29,646 nucleotides of DNA, taken from the NCBI GenBank assembly GCA_032100225.1, contig DAMDJY010000019.1, positions 1 through 29,646 on the forward strand, written 5' to 3'. Below, piece by piece: positions 1 through 7,293 of this stretch. Origin of the DNA: Mobilicoccus sp032100225. GTDB taxonomy: Bacteria > Actinomycetota > Actinomycetes > Actinomycetales > Dermatophilaceae. The first letter of the stretch is position 1. Every line of letters starts with the position of its first letter. Both the position numbers and the translations under genes were made by a program. The notes under the pieces are model-generated. The model searched no databases, was not told where the DNA came from, and worked only from the letters and a program-made list of their open reading frames with translations.

Positions 1-1246
1 CGAAGCTCAGCTCGCGCACCTCGCCGGTAGAGGGGGTGACGACGAGCGACTGCACCGGGTTCGTGACCGAGTTGACGGTGATCAGCGCCTCGTCGCGGCC
101 GTGCCTGCCCGAGATCGCGACGATCATGCCGCCTTCGATGGGGAGCCGTCCCAGCTCCTCGCCGTCGAGCTGCCAGCGGCGCAGCACCGGCGAGGCGTCC
201 TCGAGGTGCTCGGTGATGATGACGTCGCCGGCCACAGTGGCCCAGGCGAGCGTCCCTTCGGTCTCAGGGACCACGGTGCGCCAAGGCAACTCGCCCATCG
301 AGGCGGGTGCCAGGCCGGAGAGGTCCAGGGAGACGATGCGGCTGCGGGGTGCGTCCTGATCGGTGACGAGGTAGAGCACATCGTCGATGACATCGACCAC
401 GCTGGCAGCGTCCTCGAACGTGTCGAGCACCTTGATCGGGTCACCCAACTCGCCGCCGGCGCCGACGCGGTAGAGCCACAGCTTGGCCTTGTCTTCGGTG
501 CCGCGGGTGATGGTGACCGCGATCCAGGCTCCGTCGCTGGAGGTCGCCACCCACGGGGAGGCATGCGGGTCGTCGGGAAACTCGAGAACGAGCCGGTCCG
601 GCGTCGCTCCGCCGACCGTGTGCGTCATGAGCTGCGGTCCGGGCAGGGCATGGGTGGAGGTGCCCGTCGCGCGCGAATCCGCGTAGTGCGAGTAGAGGAA
701 CGTCGTGTCGTCCACCCACGCCAATTCGCTGAACTTGGTGACGCAGCAGTCCTGTTCGACGACGTCTCCGGTGGCCATGTCGATCACGGAGACGATCTGC
801 CAGTCCGAGCCGCCCTCGCTGCGGGCGCAGGCGCCGAGCCTCCCACTCGGATCGATGGTGAAGGTCGACAGCGACGTCGTGCCGTCCGTCGACCACGTCG
901 AGGGCTCGAACAGGACCCGGCCTGCGGTGTGCAGCTCGTCGAGCGTCCTCGCCACGTACCAGGTGTTCTGGGGCGCCGAGCCGTCGTTGCGGCTGACCAG
1001 GTACCACCCCGAGCGGTACAGCGGGGCGGTGGCCGAGGGGCGAAGCAGGATCCGCCGCAGCAGATCGGAGAAGTACTCCTGCGCGCCGAGACCGGCGAGG
1101 TAGTCGCGACTCACGGCGTTCTGGGCCTCGACCCACGCTGCCGTCTCGGGGGAGTCCGGGTCCTCCAGCCACCGATAGGGGTCGGCGATCACGTGCCCGT
1201 GCAAGGTCTCGACGGTGTCGTCCCGTCGCGTCGTCGGCGTCTGCAT
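1..1246 (-). CDS. Prolyl oligopeptidase family S9 serine peptidase, N-terminal part (partial)
   Basis: This gene reads leftward and leaves the window after 415 codons, so only the N-terminal propeller part is visible. Near the N terminus is the family hallmark D-P-Y-R-W-L-E-D at about residues 21-28, followed by an E-T-A-A-W-V-E-A-Q-N helix typical of S9A peptidases. The rest reads as beta-propeller repeats (W-Y-L-V-S-R-N-D, then F-T-I-D-P-S-G-R). In this family the propeller gates entry of short peptides to a C-terminal alpha/beta-hydrolase domain with a Ser-Asp-His triad. That domain lies outside the window, so activity cannot be judged. No signal peptide is seen, which suggests a cytoplasmic enzyme cleaving after proline or basic residues. 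The ATG at 1246 is chosen because a TAGCGT -10 hexamer ends 7 nt upstream, fitting a leaderless transcript. A terminator at 1295-1324 insulates it from the upstream gene. Confidence 0.9.
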   Translation of the reverse strand, partial: MQTPTTRRDDTVETLHGHVIADPYRWLEDPDSPETAAWVEAQNAVSRDYLAGLGAQEYFSDLLRRILLRPSATAPLYRSGWYLVSRNDGSAPQNTWYVARTLDELHTAGRVLFEPSTWSTDGTTSLSTFTIDPSGRLGACARSEGGSDWQIVSVIDMATGDVVEQDCCVTKFSELAWVDDTTFLYSHYADSRATGTSTHALPGPQLMTHTVGGATPDRLVLEFPDDPHASPWVATSSDGAWIAVTITRGTEDKAKLWLYRVGAGGELGDPIKVLDTFEDAASVVDVIDDVLYLVTDQDAPRSRIVSLDLSGLAPASMGELPWRTVVPETEGTLAWATVAGDVIITEHLEDASPVLRRWQLDGEELGRLPIEGGMIVAISGRHGRDEALITVNSVTNPVQSLVVTPSTGEVRELSF

Positions 1247-1253
1247 ACCGACC

Positions 1254-1259
1254 ACGCTA
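1254..1259 (-). promoter_or_regulatory. -10 hexamer TAGCGT, leaderless start of the S9 peptidase
   Basis: TAGCGT on the minus strand ends 7 nt before the ATG at 1246. TTGCGC lies about 15 nt further upstream as a weak -35. The spacing would place the transcription start at or next to the start codon. Confidence 0.5.
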
Positions 1260-1294
1260 GACGGCGGGCGCTCAGCGCAAGTGCACATGCAGAA

Positions 1295-1324
1295 CGCCCC
1301 GCCTCCCACGAGGGAAGCGGGGCG
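1295..1324 (-). terminator. Rho-independent type hairpin after the 50-aa gene
   Basis: A 13-bp stem (1295-1307 with 1312-1324) closes a 4-nt loop. On the minus-strand RNA every position pairs, one of them as a G-U wobble. It lies 28 nt after the stop of the small gene at 1352 and before the next minus-strand gene. There is no long U tract, as is usual in high-GC actinobacteria. Confidence 0.7.
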
Positions 1325-1351
1325 CTCGGGCCTACAATGTGGGCCGGTCGA

Positions 1352-1504
1352 TCACTCGACGGGCGCGGTGGTGGCCGGGTTGTCGTTGCCCTCGTCGTGA
1401 CGCTCGGCCGGGCCGGCAGCGGTCTCGTCGGGCTGGGTGTTGTCGGACTCGGTGTGGGTCGCGCCGACCTGGATCTGGTTGCCCTCGGTGCTGTCCTGGC
1501 TCAT
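1352..1504 (-). CDS. Small hydrophilic, probably disordered 50-aa protein
   Basis: No family is recognised. The 50-aa product begins MSQDSTEGNQ and is rich in Asp, Glu, Thr, Asn, Gln and Pro. It has only two basic residues (both in R-H) besides one other His, no hydrophobic segment and no Cys, so it is acidic and likely unfolded. The gene is credible despite its size because AGGAGG sits six bases before the ATG, one of the best ribosome-binding sites in the window, and a strong terminator follows the stop. Such sequences are common among small stress- or stationary-phase-induced actinobacterial proteins, but that is only an analogy. The neighbouring DJ-1-like gene on the same strand lies about 94 nt upstream and could be co-transcribed. 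Confidence 0.6.
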   Translation of the reverse strand: MSQDSTEGNQIQVGATHTESDNTQPDETAAGPAERHDEGNDNPATTAPVE

Positions 1505-1597
1505 GGTGTTCCTCCTGCGTGTAGACGGGGGGATGACGCGGAGCTGCGTCTCGCCGTGGTGCGTGACGCGTCGTCGCGCGGTTGTTCAGGCCGCAGA

Positions 1598-2140
1598 CTA
1601 CGTGGCTGCGACGAGCTCGACGAACGCCGAGCAGAAGGCGTCGAGGTCGTCGGGGTTACGGCTGGTCACGAGGTTGTCGTCGACGACGACCTCCTGGTCG
1701 ACCCACGTCACGCCGGCGTTCTTGAGGTCGGTGGAGATGGACTGGAACGACGTCATCGTGCGGCCGCTCGCCACGCCCGCGTCGATGAGGACCCAGGGCC
1801 CATGGCAGATGGACGCGACGGGCTTGCCCGCGTCGAAGAAGGCCTTGACGAAGGCCTGCGCGTCGGCGTCGACCCGGATCTGGTCGGCGTTCACGGTGCC
1901 GCCGGGCAGCACGAGCGCGTCGTAGTCGGCAGCCTTCGCCTCGCTCAGCTCGACGTCCACGTCGAAGGAGTCCGCGTGATCCCAGTCGTTCTTCATCGCC
2001 GTGATCGAGCCACTCTCGGGGGAGACGAGCACCGGGGTCGCCCCGGCCATCTCGACCTCGGCCCAAGGCTGGGTCAGCTCAGGCTGCTCCACCCCGTTGG
2101 TCAGGAGGAACGCGATCTTCTTGCCGCTGATGTCGGCCAT
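1598..2140 (-). CDS. PfpI/DJ-1 family type 1 glutamine amidotransferase-like protein
   Basis: This is a 180-aa protein of the PfpI/YhbO branch of the DJ-1 superfamily. The N terminus (KKIAFLLTNGVEQPEL) carries the conserved acidic residue E18. The nucleophile elbow A-S-I-C-H-G-P-W places the reactive cysteine at residue 112 followed by His113. V-L-P-G-G-T at about 77-82 is the glycine-rich loop. Family members act as chaperones, glyoxalase III or deglycases, and are often induced by oxidative or carbonyl stress; which activity applies here cannot be read from sequence. The ATG at 2140 is preferred over longer upstream frames because GAGAGG lies about 9 nt before it and homology starts there. 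Length matches the family (about 170-190 aa). The protein is cytoplasmic, with no signal peptide. Confidence 0.92.
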   Translation of the reverse strand: MADISGKKIAFLLTNGVEQPELTQPWAEVEMAGATPVLVSPESGSITAMKNDWDHADSFDVDVELSEAKAADYDALVLPGGTVNADQIRVDADAQAFVKAFFDAGKPVASICHGPWVLIDAGVASGRTMTSFQSISTDLKNAGVTWVDQEVVVDDNLVTSRNPDDLDAFCSAFVELVAAT

Positions 2141-2293
2141 GATGTTCACCTCTCGAATCTCGGATTTGTGTTCACCTGCCCTTACCCGCTGCAGGCGGGT
2201 CCGACACGTGGGGCGGCTCTGCGGCTGTGAGCCGGAGTCCGAGCCCCAGTCCGAGTGCCGGGTGGAGTGCGTCACGAGGGCGACTGCGGAGGC

Positions 2294-2791
2294 TCAGCGC
2301 GGGCGGGGTGCTCGCCGCCACCAGCGCCGGCCCTGACGTCGGCTGTTGCGATCGTCGTCCAGGGCAGCATCGGGTTCGGGCTGGTCGTCGGGTTCCGTGA
2401 GAGCTGCACGGAGTTCGCGCCACCTCTCGACCATGGCGTCGATGTCGACCCGTGGCGCGACGGCCGGCATCGCGCGCCCGAGCACCGGGCGAAGCCGATC
2501 CTCCACGACCCGCATGTTGTAGTCGCGCAGGATTTCGCGCACCTGCTCCTCTCGGGCGAACTCCACGAGCGACTCGGGAAAGGTGGAGTGCTCTGCGCGC
2601 AGTTGCATGACCGGTGGCAGCGTCGCGGACGTGTCCAGCCCCTCGCGGTCGAGAAAGTTCTTGACCCACCAGTCCGGGTCCTGTGAGTTCGCGATCCGCA
2701 GCGGTTTGCCGGTGCCGGACAGGTTGTCGAACTCCCCACGTTCGGTGGCCTCGCGGATCTGACGTTCCACCCAGCTCTCGTGGTAGGTCAT
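2294..2791 (-). CDS. DUF1992 domain protein (DnaJ-C28 conserved region)
   Basis: This 165-aa protein starts with the DUF1992 signature, MTYHESWVERQIREATERG, then F-D-N-L-S-G-T-G-K-P-L, then W-W-V-K-N-F-L-D-R-E. This is the domain shared with DnaJ homologue subfamily C member 28. No J domain (HPD) is present, so it is not a DnaJ co-chaperone itself. The function of the bacterial stand-alone domain is unknown. After about residue 140 the sequence turns into an Asp/Glu-rich and then an Arg/Trp-rich tail with no recognisable fold. The ATG at 2791 gives the full N-terminal motif and follows a GACAAT hexamer by 6 nt, so a leaderless start is possible; there is no good Shine-Dalgarno sequence. The 153-nt gap to the next gene shows no clear terminator. 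Confidence 0.88.
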   Translation of the reverse strand: MTYHESWVERQIREATERGEFDNLSGTGKPLRIANSQDPDWWVKNFLDREGLDTSATLPPVMQLRAEHSTFPESLVEFAREEQVREILRDYNMRVVEDRLRPVLGRAMPAVAPRVDIDAMVERWRELRAALTEPDDQPEPDAALDDDRNSRRQGRRWWRRAPRPR

Positions 2792-2829
2792 GTCGCCATT
2801 GTCCCGAGCGCGCGCTCGGCTGTCGCGCT

Positions 2830-2835
2830 TAGGCT
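2830..2835 (+). promoter_or_regulatory. -10 hexamer TAGGCT for a possible leaderless ORF
   Basis: TAGGCT ends 6 nt before the ATG at 2842. This is the same arrangement as at other leaderless starts in this window (16422, 16847, 19941). It would fire rightward, divergent from the DUF1992 gene. Confidence 0.4.
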
Positions 2836-2841
2836 CGCGCC

Positions 2842-3063
2842 ATGAAACACGTGGCGCGTCTGGCGACCGGAGTAGCCGGCGCTCTGGGGGCCGCAGCCCT
2901 CGGCGTGGCCGGCGCTCGCGTCGCCCATGCGCCGGGGCACTCGGACGATTCAGATGCGGCGCGCTCGCACCGCGAGGGGCAAGGACGCGGCGCAAGCGAG
3001 ACCGGCCGCGAGGAATGCCCAGCCGAATCCTGCTCCGGCAGCAATGAATCCGACCGCCACTGA
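2842..3063 (+). CDS. Possible 73-aa leaderless ORF, partly antisense to an MFS gene
   Basis: No family is recognised. The first 30 or so residues (MKHVARLATG, then an Ala/Gly/Val-rich stretch to A-R-V-A-H) look like a signal peptide or single membrane helix and lie in the gap between two genes. The remainder is low-complexity, polar and antisense to the 3' end of the MFS transporter that stops at 2950, so its codon pattern may be a shadow. Support comes from the TAGGCT hexamer exactly 6 nt before the ATG. It could be a short exported peptide, the remnant of a longer divergent gene, or a chance frame. Confidence is low because the second two thirds overlap a well-supported gene. Confidence 0.3.
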   Translation: MKHVARLATGVAGALGAAALGVAGARVAHAPGHSDDSDAARSHREGQGRGASETGREECPAESCSGSNESDRH

Positions 3064-4194
3064 ACCGATCCCCGTGCCGGCGTCGAACCCGGCGTTCCAG
3101 ACCGCGCTCGCCGCGCTGATGTGCTTGTCCCCGGCAGCGCGCAGCGTGAGGATGTACGTGAGGTTCTGCAGCGCGCCGTAGCCGACCCCCAGCAGCGTCG
3201 ACAGGGCCACCCACACGACGACGCGGGGTGCCCCGGTGACGAGCGTCGCGTCGGGGAGACCGAGGACGAACGCCAGGCCGAACAGGCAGAGGGTCGTGAG
3301 CAGCGTTGTCGTCCAGACGAACCGGGCAGCGCCGTAACGGTCCGCGAGGCCACCCACCCACCACCGGCACAGCGCGGCCGAGAGCCCCATCGCGAAGAGT
3401 GCAGCCGTCGCAGTGGAGGGGTGCGCCACCACCTGCGGCGCGAATGTGATGACGGCGCCACCGGTCAGCGTCACCGCCAGGAGCAGACCTGCCGGAACCA
3501 GCAACGGTCGCAGCGACGGGCGAAGCTGTGAGGAGCCGTCGCCGTTCGAGGAGTCATCGCCGCTGGTCGGGACATCGACGCTCGTCGCGGGCAGATGAGG
3601 ACCCGCCGCCAACGCGAAGGGGATCCCGAGGACGGGAACGGTCCCGATGGCGAAGACGACGCCCCAGCCCAGTTGCTCGGCGAGGATCGGGCCGAACGGC
3701 AGGAGCCCCAGGTTGGGCAGCGCCACCGCCAGGCCGTACAGGCCGATGGCGGAGCCGCGTCGCTCCGGGCCGACCAGATGCGCCGCGGCTGCAGCACCTG
3801 TCACGGTGAGGATCGCGAACCCCATGCCGCGTACGACGGCGAGTCCGAGCGCGAGGGGGAGAGACGTCGAGAGCAGGTGCGCGAAGGAGGGCAGACCCAG
3901 GAGGATCAGGCCGGCAGCCATGACCGGTCCCCACCCGAACCTGCGGAGCAACGCAGGCACCGTGAGCTGCGAGGCGACGGTCGCCGCAAGCAACACGCCG
4001 TTGACGAGCCCTGCACCGCCCGGCCCGGCACCGCCCTCCACCACCCACAACGGCACCAGCGGCAACAACACCGCATACCCGGAGAACCCCGCGATCGTGA
4101 CTCCGAGCAGCGCCGGCATCCCCGGCGTCCGCCAGAGAGGCACGTGCATCGGTCGATCCGGAACAGGCGCCGGGGGCGGAGTGGCTGTGGACAC
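2950..4194 (-). CDS. Major facilitator superfamily transporter
   Basis: A 414-aa membrane protein with about 12 predicted helices in two six-helix halves. The cytoplasmic loop between helices 6 and 7 is polar (V-D-V-P-T-S-G-D-D-S-S-N-G-D-G-S-S, about residues 206-222). After helix 2 there is a recognisable MFS loop, L-L-R-R-F-G-W-G-P-V-M. The second copy of that motif is G-G-L-A-D-R-Y-G-A-A-R between helices 8 and 9. This is the fold of proton-coupled drug or metabolite exporters; the substrate cannot be assigned. The GTG at 4194 leaves 35 nt after the stop of the upstream transporter, consistent with one operon. An alternative ATG at 4149 would trim 15 residues of a proline-rich N terminus. 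The 3' end faces the possible ORF at 2842. Confidence 0.85.
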   Translation of the reverse strand: MSTATPPPAPVPDRPMHVPLWRTPGMPALLGVTIAGFSGYAVLLPLVPLWVVEGGAGPGGAGLVNGVLLAATVASQLTVPALLRRFGWGPVMAAGLILLGLPSFAHLLSTSLPLALGLAVVRGMGFAILTVTGAAAAAHLVGPERRGSAIGLYGLAVALPNLGLLPFGPILAEQLGWGVVFAIGTVPVLGIPFALAAGPHLPATSVDVPTSGDDSSNGDGSSQLRPSLRPLLVPAGLLLAVTLTGGAVITFAPQVVAHPSTATAALFAMGLSAALCRWWVGGLADRYGAARFVWTTTLLTTLCLFGLAFVLGLPDATLVTGAPRVVVWVALSTLLGVGYGALQNLTYILTLRAAGDKHISAASAVWNAGFDAGTGIGSVAVGFIAAGAGFGWAFLAAGLACAASLPLAVRARRI

Positions 4195-4229
4195 GATGTG
4201 GTGGCGATCCTTCTCGGCGGGGCGGGTGG

Positions 4230-5603
4230 TTACCTGTGCGCGGGTACGGCGTCGGGCTCGGGTCTGCGGCGAATCGTGAAGACCGACGCGGCCGCGACCA
4301 GGCACAACCCGGCGGCGATGTACCAGGCCAGACGGTAGTCACCCTGGGCCTGGCGGATGATGCCCGCCACGCTGGCGCCGATGCCGGCCCCGATCATGTG
4401 GGAGGCGAACACCCACCCGAACACGATGCCCGAGCGCTGCAGTCCGAACGCCTGCCGGCACAGCGCGACCGTCGGCGGCACGGTGGCGACCCAGTCGAGT
4501 CCGTAGAACACGATGAACATCCACATGCCGGGTTCGACATCGGGCGCGAGGAGCTGCGGCAGCACGAGCAGGCTGAGGCCGCGCAGCCCGTAGTAGGCGA
4601 CGAGCAGGTAGCGGGAGTCGACTCGGTCGGTGAGCCAGCCCGAGGCCAGCGTGCCGACGACGTCGAAAATGCCGACGATGGCCAGCAGCCCGGCGGCGGT
4701 CGTTGCGGGCATGCCGTGATCGTGCGCCGCTGGGACGAAGTGGGTCTGGATGAGGCCATTGGTGCTCCATCCGCAGACGAAGAACGTGAACGCCAACACC
4801 CAGAACGTCCACGAGGGGAGCGCCTCCCGCAGCACCCGCAGGGCGACGACGGCGGGATTCTCCACGCGCGGATCGGCCTGCGGTGGCGCCGGAACATCGG
4901 TGGTCACGGCGATCACGGTGTCTGCCAGTGACTCTGGGGGCGTAGGGGACTCGGCGTGCGTCGGCGAGTGAGTCAGCGATTCGGCGCCGTAGGCGGTGGT
5001 GCCGGCATCGGCCGGGTGGTCACGCATCACCAGCCACACGAGCGGCGCGAGGAGCAGAGCGAGAACGGCCACGACTCCGGCGGCCCAGCGCCACCCCGGC
5101 CCCTCGGCGGCCGCCGCGATCAGGGGGAGGAACGCGAGCTGGCCGAGCGCATTGGCCGCGGAGAACGCGCCGGTCACGAGTCCGCGATGCCGCACGAACC
5201 AGCGGTTGGCGACGATCGCGCCGAAGACCAACGCCATGCACCCGGTGCCGACGCCGATGAACACGCCCCACAGCACCCACAACTGCCAGGCGACGGTCAT
5301 CACCGTGGTCAGCGCGCTGCCGAGACCGACGACGACGAGCGCGCCCGTCACGACCCTGCGCACCCCGAACCGTTCCATGATCGCGGCCGCGAATGGCGCG
5401 GTGAGGCCGTACAACACAAGGTTGGCGGTGACCGCACCCGACGTGGTTGCGCGACTCCACCCGAACTCGTGCTCCAACGGCTCGAGCAACACCCCGGTCG
5501 AGGAGCGGAACGACGAACCCGCCACCAACGCGCCCAGAGTAATCGCAGCCACCAGCCAAGCCCGGTGCCGCCAGGCCGATTCGGGCGTCGATGTGTTCGT
5601 CAC
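4230..5603 (-). CDS. Major facilitator superfamily transporter (monocarboxylate/oxalate-formate antiporter-like)
   Basis: A 457-aa, 12-helix MFS protein. Helix 1 is followed by S-S-F-R-S-S-T-G-V-L-L-E-P-L and F-G-W-S-R-A, the pattern of the MCT/OxlT-like subgroup. The loop after helix 2 reads M-E-R-F-G-V-R-R. The second-half motif is G-W-L-T-D-R-V-D-S-R-Y-L. The central loop (about residues 200-250) is Pro/Thr/Ala-rich and uncharged compared with most MFS loops. Transport of a small organic anion is plausible from the subgroup, but the substrate is unknown. The GTG at 5603 is chosen over the ATG at 5651 because TACGGT ends 6 nt upstream, implying a leaderless mRNA starting at the GTG; the longer form would add 16 unconserved residues. 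It is first in a two-transporter unit with the gene at 2950-4194. Two unlike MFS genes in tandem may be a recent pairing or two halves of one pathway. Confidence 0.85.
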   Translation of the reverse strand: MTNTSTPESAWRHRAWLVAAITLGALVAGSSFRSSTGVLLEPLEHEFGWSRATTSGAVTANLVLYGLTAPFAAAIMERFGVRRVVTGALVVVGLGSALTTVMTVAWQLWVLWGVFIGVGTGCMALVFGAIVANRWFVRHRGLVTGAFSAANALGQLAFLPLIAAAAEGPGWRWAAGVVAVLALLLAPLVWLVMRDHPADAGTTAYGAESLTHSPTHAESPTPPESLADTVIAVTTDVPAPPQADPRVENPAVVALRVLREALPSWTFWVLAFTFFVCGWSTNGLIQTHFVPAAHDHGMPATTAAGLLAIVGIFDVVGTLASGWLTDRVDSRYLLVAYYGLRGLSLLVLPQLLAPDVEPGMWMFIVFYGLDWVATVPPTVALCRQAFGLQRSGIVFGWVFASHMIGAGIGASVAGIIRQAQGDYRLAWYIAAGLCLVAAASVFTIRRRPEPDAVPAHR

Positions 5604-5609
5604 GCCGTC

Positions 5610-5615
5610 ACCGTA
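5610..5615 (-). promoter_or_regulatory. -10 hexamer TACGGT, leaderless start of the MFS pair
   Basis: TACGGT on the minus strand ends 6 nt before the GTG at 5603. This supports both the internal GTG start and a promoter separate from the upstream DUF3253 gene. Confidence 0.45.
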
Positions 5616-5717
5616 GACGCCTCCACCGCTAGGACCGTCACTCCGATTCATCCCTACTGCCGTGGGCGACGGAATGACGAGCTGAGGAGGCGCGAAGTGC
5701 GGGCTTCAGCAGCGCAC

Positions 5718-6055
5718 TCACGGGAGGCGTAGGCGAATCGCTCCGCGAGCCGTCTCGGGGTCGACGACCTCACCCTTCTGCGTGATCTCGAGGCGCTTCT
5801 CCGAGGCCAACCGCCGGCGACGACGCGCACCGGCTCCATGAGATCGCGCCATCCGTCGTCCTTGCCGCCTGACGCAGTGCTCGCCGTTGCAGTGTCGTCG
5901 GGGGAGTAGAGGGCTCGGGCCACGTCAGTCGGACAGATGGTGGCACCCTCGGCCCGCCGCGACAGGAGGTCGAAGATCATGGCCGCGATGGCGTCGTCCG
6001 ACATTGTGCTCGCGCCCGACGCTGTGTCCCCGTTCGACCCTGTGTTCTCGCTCAT
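5718..6055 (-). pseudogene. DUF3253 protein gene interrupted by a one-base deletion
   Basis: From the ATG at 6055 (AGGAG six bases upstream) the frame encodes a DUF3253 N-terminal half: I-F-D-L-L-S-R-R-A-E-G-A-T-I-C-P-T-D-V-A-R-A-L, then W-R-D-L-M-E-P-V-R-V-V-A-G. At about 5811-5817 the reading shifts. The original frame runs on as an Arg-rich shadow to 5654. A different frame carries the expected ending R-L-A-S-E-K-R-L-E-I-T-Q-K-G, then V-V-D-P-E-T-A-R-G-A-I-R-L-R, stopping at 5718. Adding one base in the GCCGGCGG stretch restores a 112-aa protein of normal family length. The domain is a small winged-helix-like fold of unknown role, common in actinobacteria and proteobacteria. The break may be a real mutation or a sequencing error; a second frameshift lies 0.75 kb away. 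Confidence 0.88.
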
Positions 6056-6153
6056 GGCCGCTCCTGATCGACGTCGAATCCAGTTGCGCGACAGCGCCCA
6101 TCACAGACGGCGGTCACTAGGCTGACGATGACACGACTCACCGGAGGTTCGCC

Positions 6154-6468
6154 ATGCCCGTTCTGTTGCAGGTCGATTTTCCCGCCGATGGTCCGTGGGG
6201 GGAGGAGATGTCGCAGGCCTACGACGGTCTGGCGCAGAGCATTGCCGCCGAGACGGGTCTGATCTGGAAGATCTGGACCGAGAATCGACAGGAGAACCGC
6301 GCCGGCGGCGTGTACCTCTTCGACACCGACGAGCACGCGCTCGCCTACCTGGCGATGCACACCGAACGCCTCGCGGGCTTCGGTATCGCCGGGGTGCGTG
6401 GCATCCTCTTCGACGTCAACGAGCCGTTGACCGCAACCACCTTCGGGCCGCTCGGGCGCAGCGTCTGA
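6154..6468 (+). CDS. ydhR: YdhR-like monooxygenase family protein
   Basis: A 104-aa protein matching the YdhR family: P-V-L-L-Q-V-D-F-P at the start, then G-L-I-W-K-I-W-T-E-N, A-G-G-V-Y-L-F-D-T at about residues 50-58, A-L-A-Y-L-A-M-H-T-E-R, and F-D-V-N-E-P-L near the C terminus. YdhR is a dimeric alpha/beta-barrel (ferredoxin-like) protein related to cofactor-free quinol and aromatic monooxygenases; the natural substrate of this family is unproven. Length is typical (about 100 aa). GGAGG lies 8 nt before the ATG. The gene ends 4 nt from the stop of the convergent ATPase gene, leaving no room for a terminator between them. Confidence 0.92.
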   Translation: MPVLLQVDFPADGPWGEEMSQAYDGLAQSIAAETGLIWKIWTENRQENRAGGVYLFDTDEHALAYLAMHTERLAGFGIAGVRGILFDVNEPLTATTFGPLGRSV

Positions 6469-6472
6469 CCGG

Positions 6473-7217
6473 TCAGGTCAAGTACCTTAGATAGCGCTCG
6501 GGGCCGTCGAGGAACCGACGGTAGTGGTCGACGAGTTCGAGCTCGTCCCACGACTGTTCGCGCCACCCCCCACTCGCCGAGTTCGAGCAGCCGCGCCCCG
6601 GGTAGCGACGCGAGAACGGGGGAGTGGGTCGAGACCACCACCTGCGACCGGCCGTCGGCAAGAAGCTCCATGAGTTGCCCCAACAGCGCGAGCTGCGCCG
6701 AGAACGACAGCGCCGACTCCGGCTCGTCGAACACATAGAACCCCGGACCGCGGAATCGGGAACTGTCGAACAGTGCCCGAAACGATTCACCGTGACTGAG
6801 GTGGTGGAACTCCGGGTCGGGCGAGCGGTCGTTCGGATTGTCGTGAAGGTAGGAGTAGAAGGAGTGCATCGTCTCCGCGCGTAGAAAGAACCCCCAGCGC
6901 GTGGTGCCTGCGTTCCGGATGCATCGCAAGTGTTGGTCCAGGCCTGATTCGCCGTCGTACGTGCGGTTTCGGGCTCCTGTCGAACCGCCCTCGGCGCCCA
7001 GTCCGTAGCTCATCGCGATCGCCTCGACGAGCGTCGACTTGCCGGTCCCGTTCTCGCCGACGAGGACGGTGGCTGCTGCGCCGAGGTCGAGCCCCTCGTG
7101 GAGGAGCTGCGCGACAGCCGGGATCGTGGCCGGCCAGGATCGTCGATCAGGCCGCTCACCTGCAGGATCGACCTCGATACGGCGAATCGGCAAGGGCGAG
7201 AACGGGTCACCCGACAT
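6473..7217 (-). pseudogene. AAA/ABC-type ATPase gene with a +1 frameshift near its 3' end
   Basis: The ATG at 7217 (GAGGGG upstream) begins a compact ABC-type ATPase of the stand-alone AAA kind. Walker A G-E-N-G-T-G-K-S is at 54-61, the signature L-S-H-G-E-S at 140-145, Walker B F-Y-V-F-D-E-P-E-S-A-L-S at 160-171, and the H-loop S-T-H-S-P at 196-200. At a run of six G on the coding strand (6566-6571) the frame breaks after L-E-L-G-E-W-G. The uninterrupted frame continues into an unconserved tail to 6345, overlapping ydhR. The other frame supplies the expected ending W-R-E-Q-S-W-D-E-L-E-L-V-D-H-Y-R-R-F-L-D-G-P and stops at 6473. With five G the product is 247 aa. Such ATPases lack membrane domains; roles are uncertain, and no partner gene is adjacent. 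A sequencing error in the homopolymer is as likely as a true mutation. Confidence 0.85.
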
Positions 7218-7287
7218 GGCGCTGCGCCCCTCGAATGGCTGCATGTCGAAGGCGGGTCTGGGGTGCCCACGGGCCACGCGTACGCAT
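7207..7287 (-). CDS. Candidate 26-codon upstream ORF overlapping the ATPase start
   Basis: An ATG at 7287 lies 6 nt after a TAGCCT hexamer, the leaderless layout seen repeatedly here. Its frame, MRTRGPWAPQ onward, ends at 7207 and overlaps the ATPase start codon (7217) by 11 nt, the geometry of translational coupling. The Arg-rich peptide has no recognisable function. It may be a chance frame, or it may lead ribosomes to the ATPase start. Confidence 0.3.
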   Translation of the reverse strand: MRTRGPWAPQTRLRHAAIRGAQRHVG

Positions 7288-7293
7288 ACCGTG

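Noticed and set aside
101..2230. A 709-codon open frame on the plus strand
   Set aside because: It is antisense to the S9 peptidase, the 50-aa gene and the PfpI gene, is Gly/Arg/Val-rich with no domain, and reflects G/C-biased third positions of the opposite strand.
6345..6472. C-terminal extension of the ATPase in its first frame
   Set aside because: The tail is unconserved and overlaps ydhR; the other frame carries the plausible ATPase ending, so the extension is a frameshift product.
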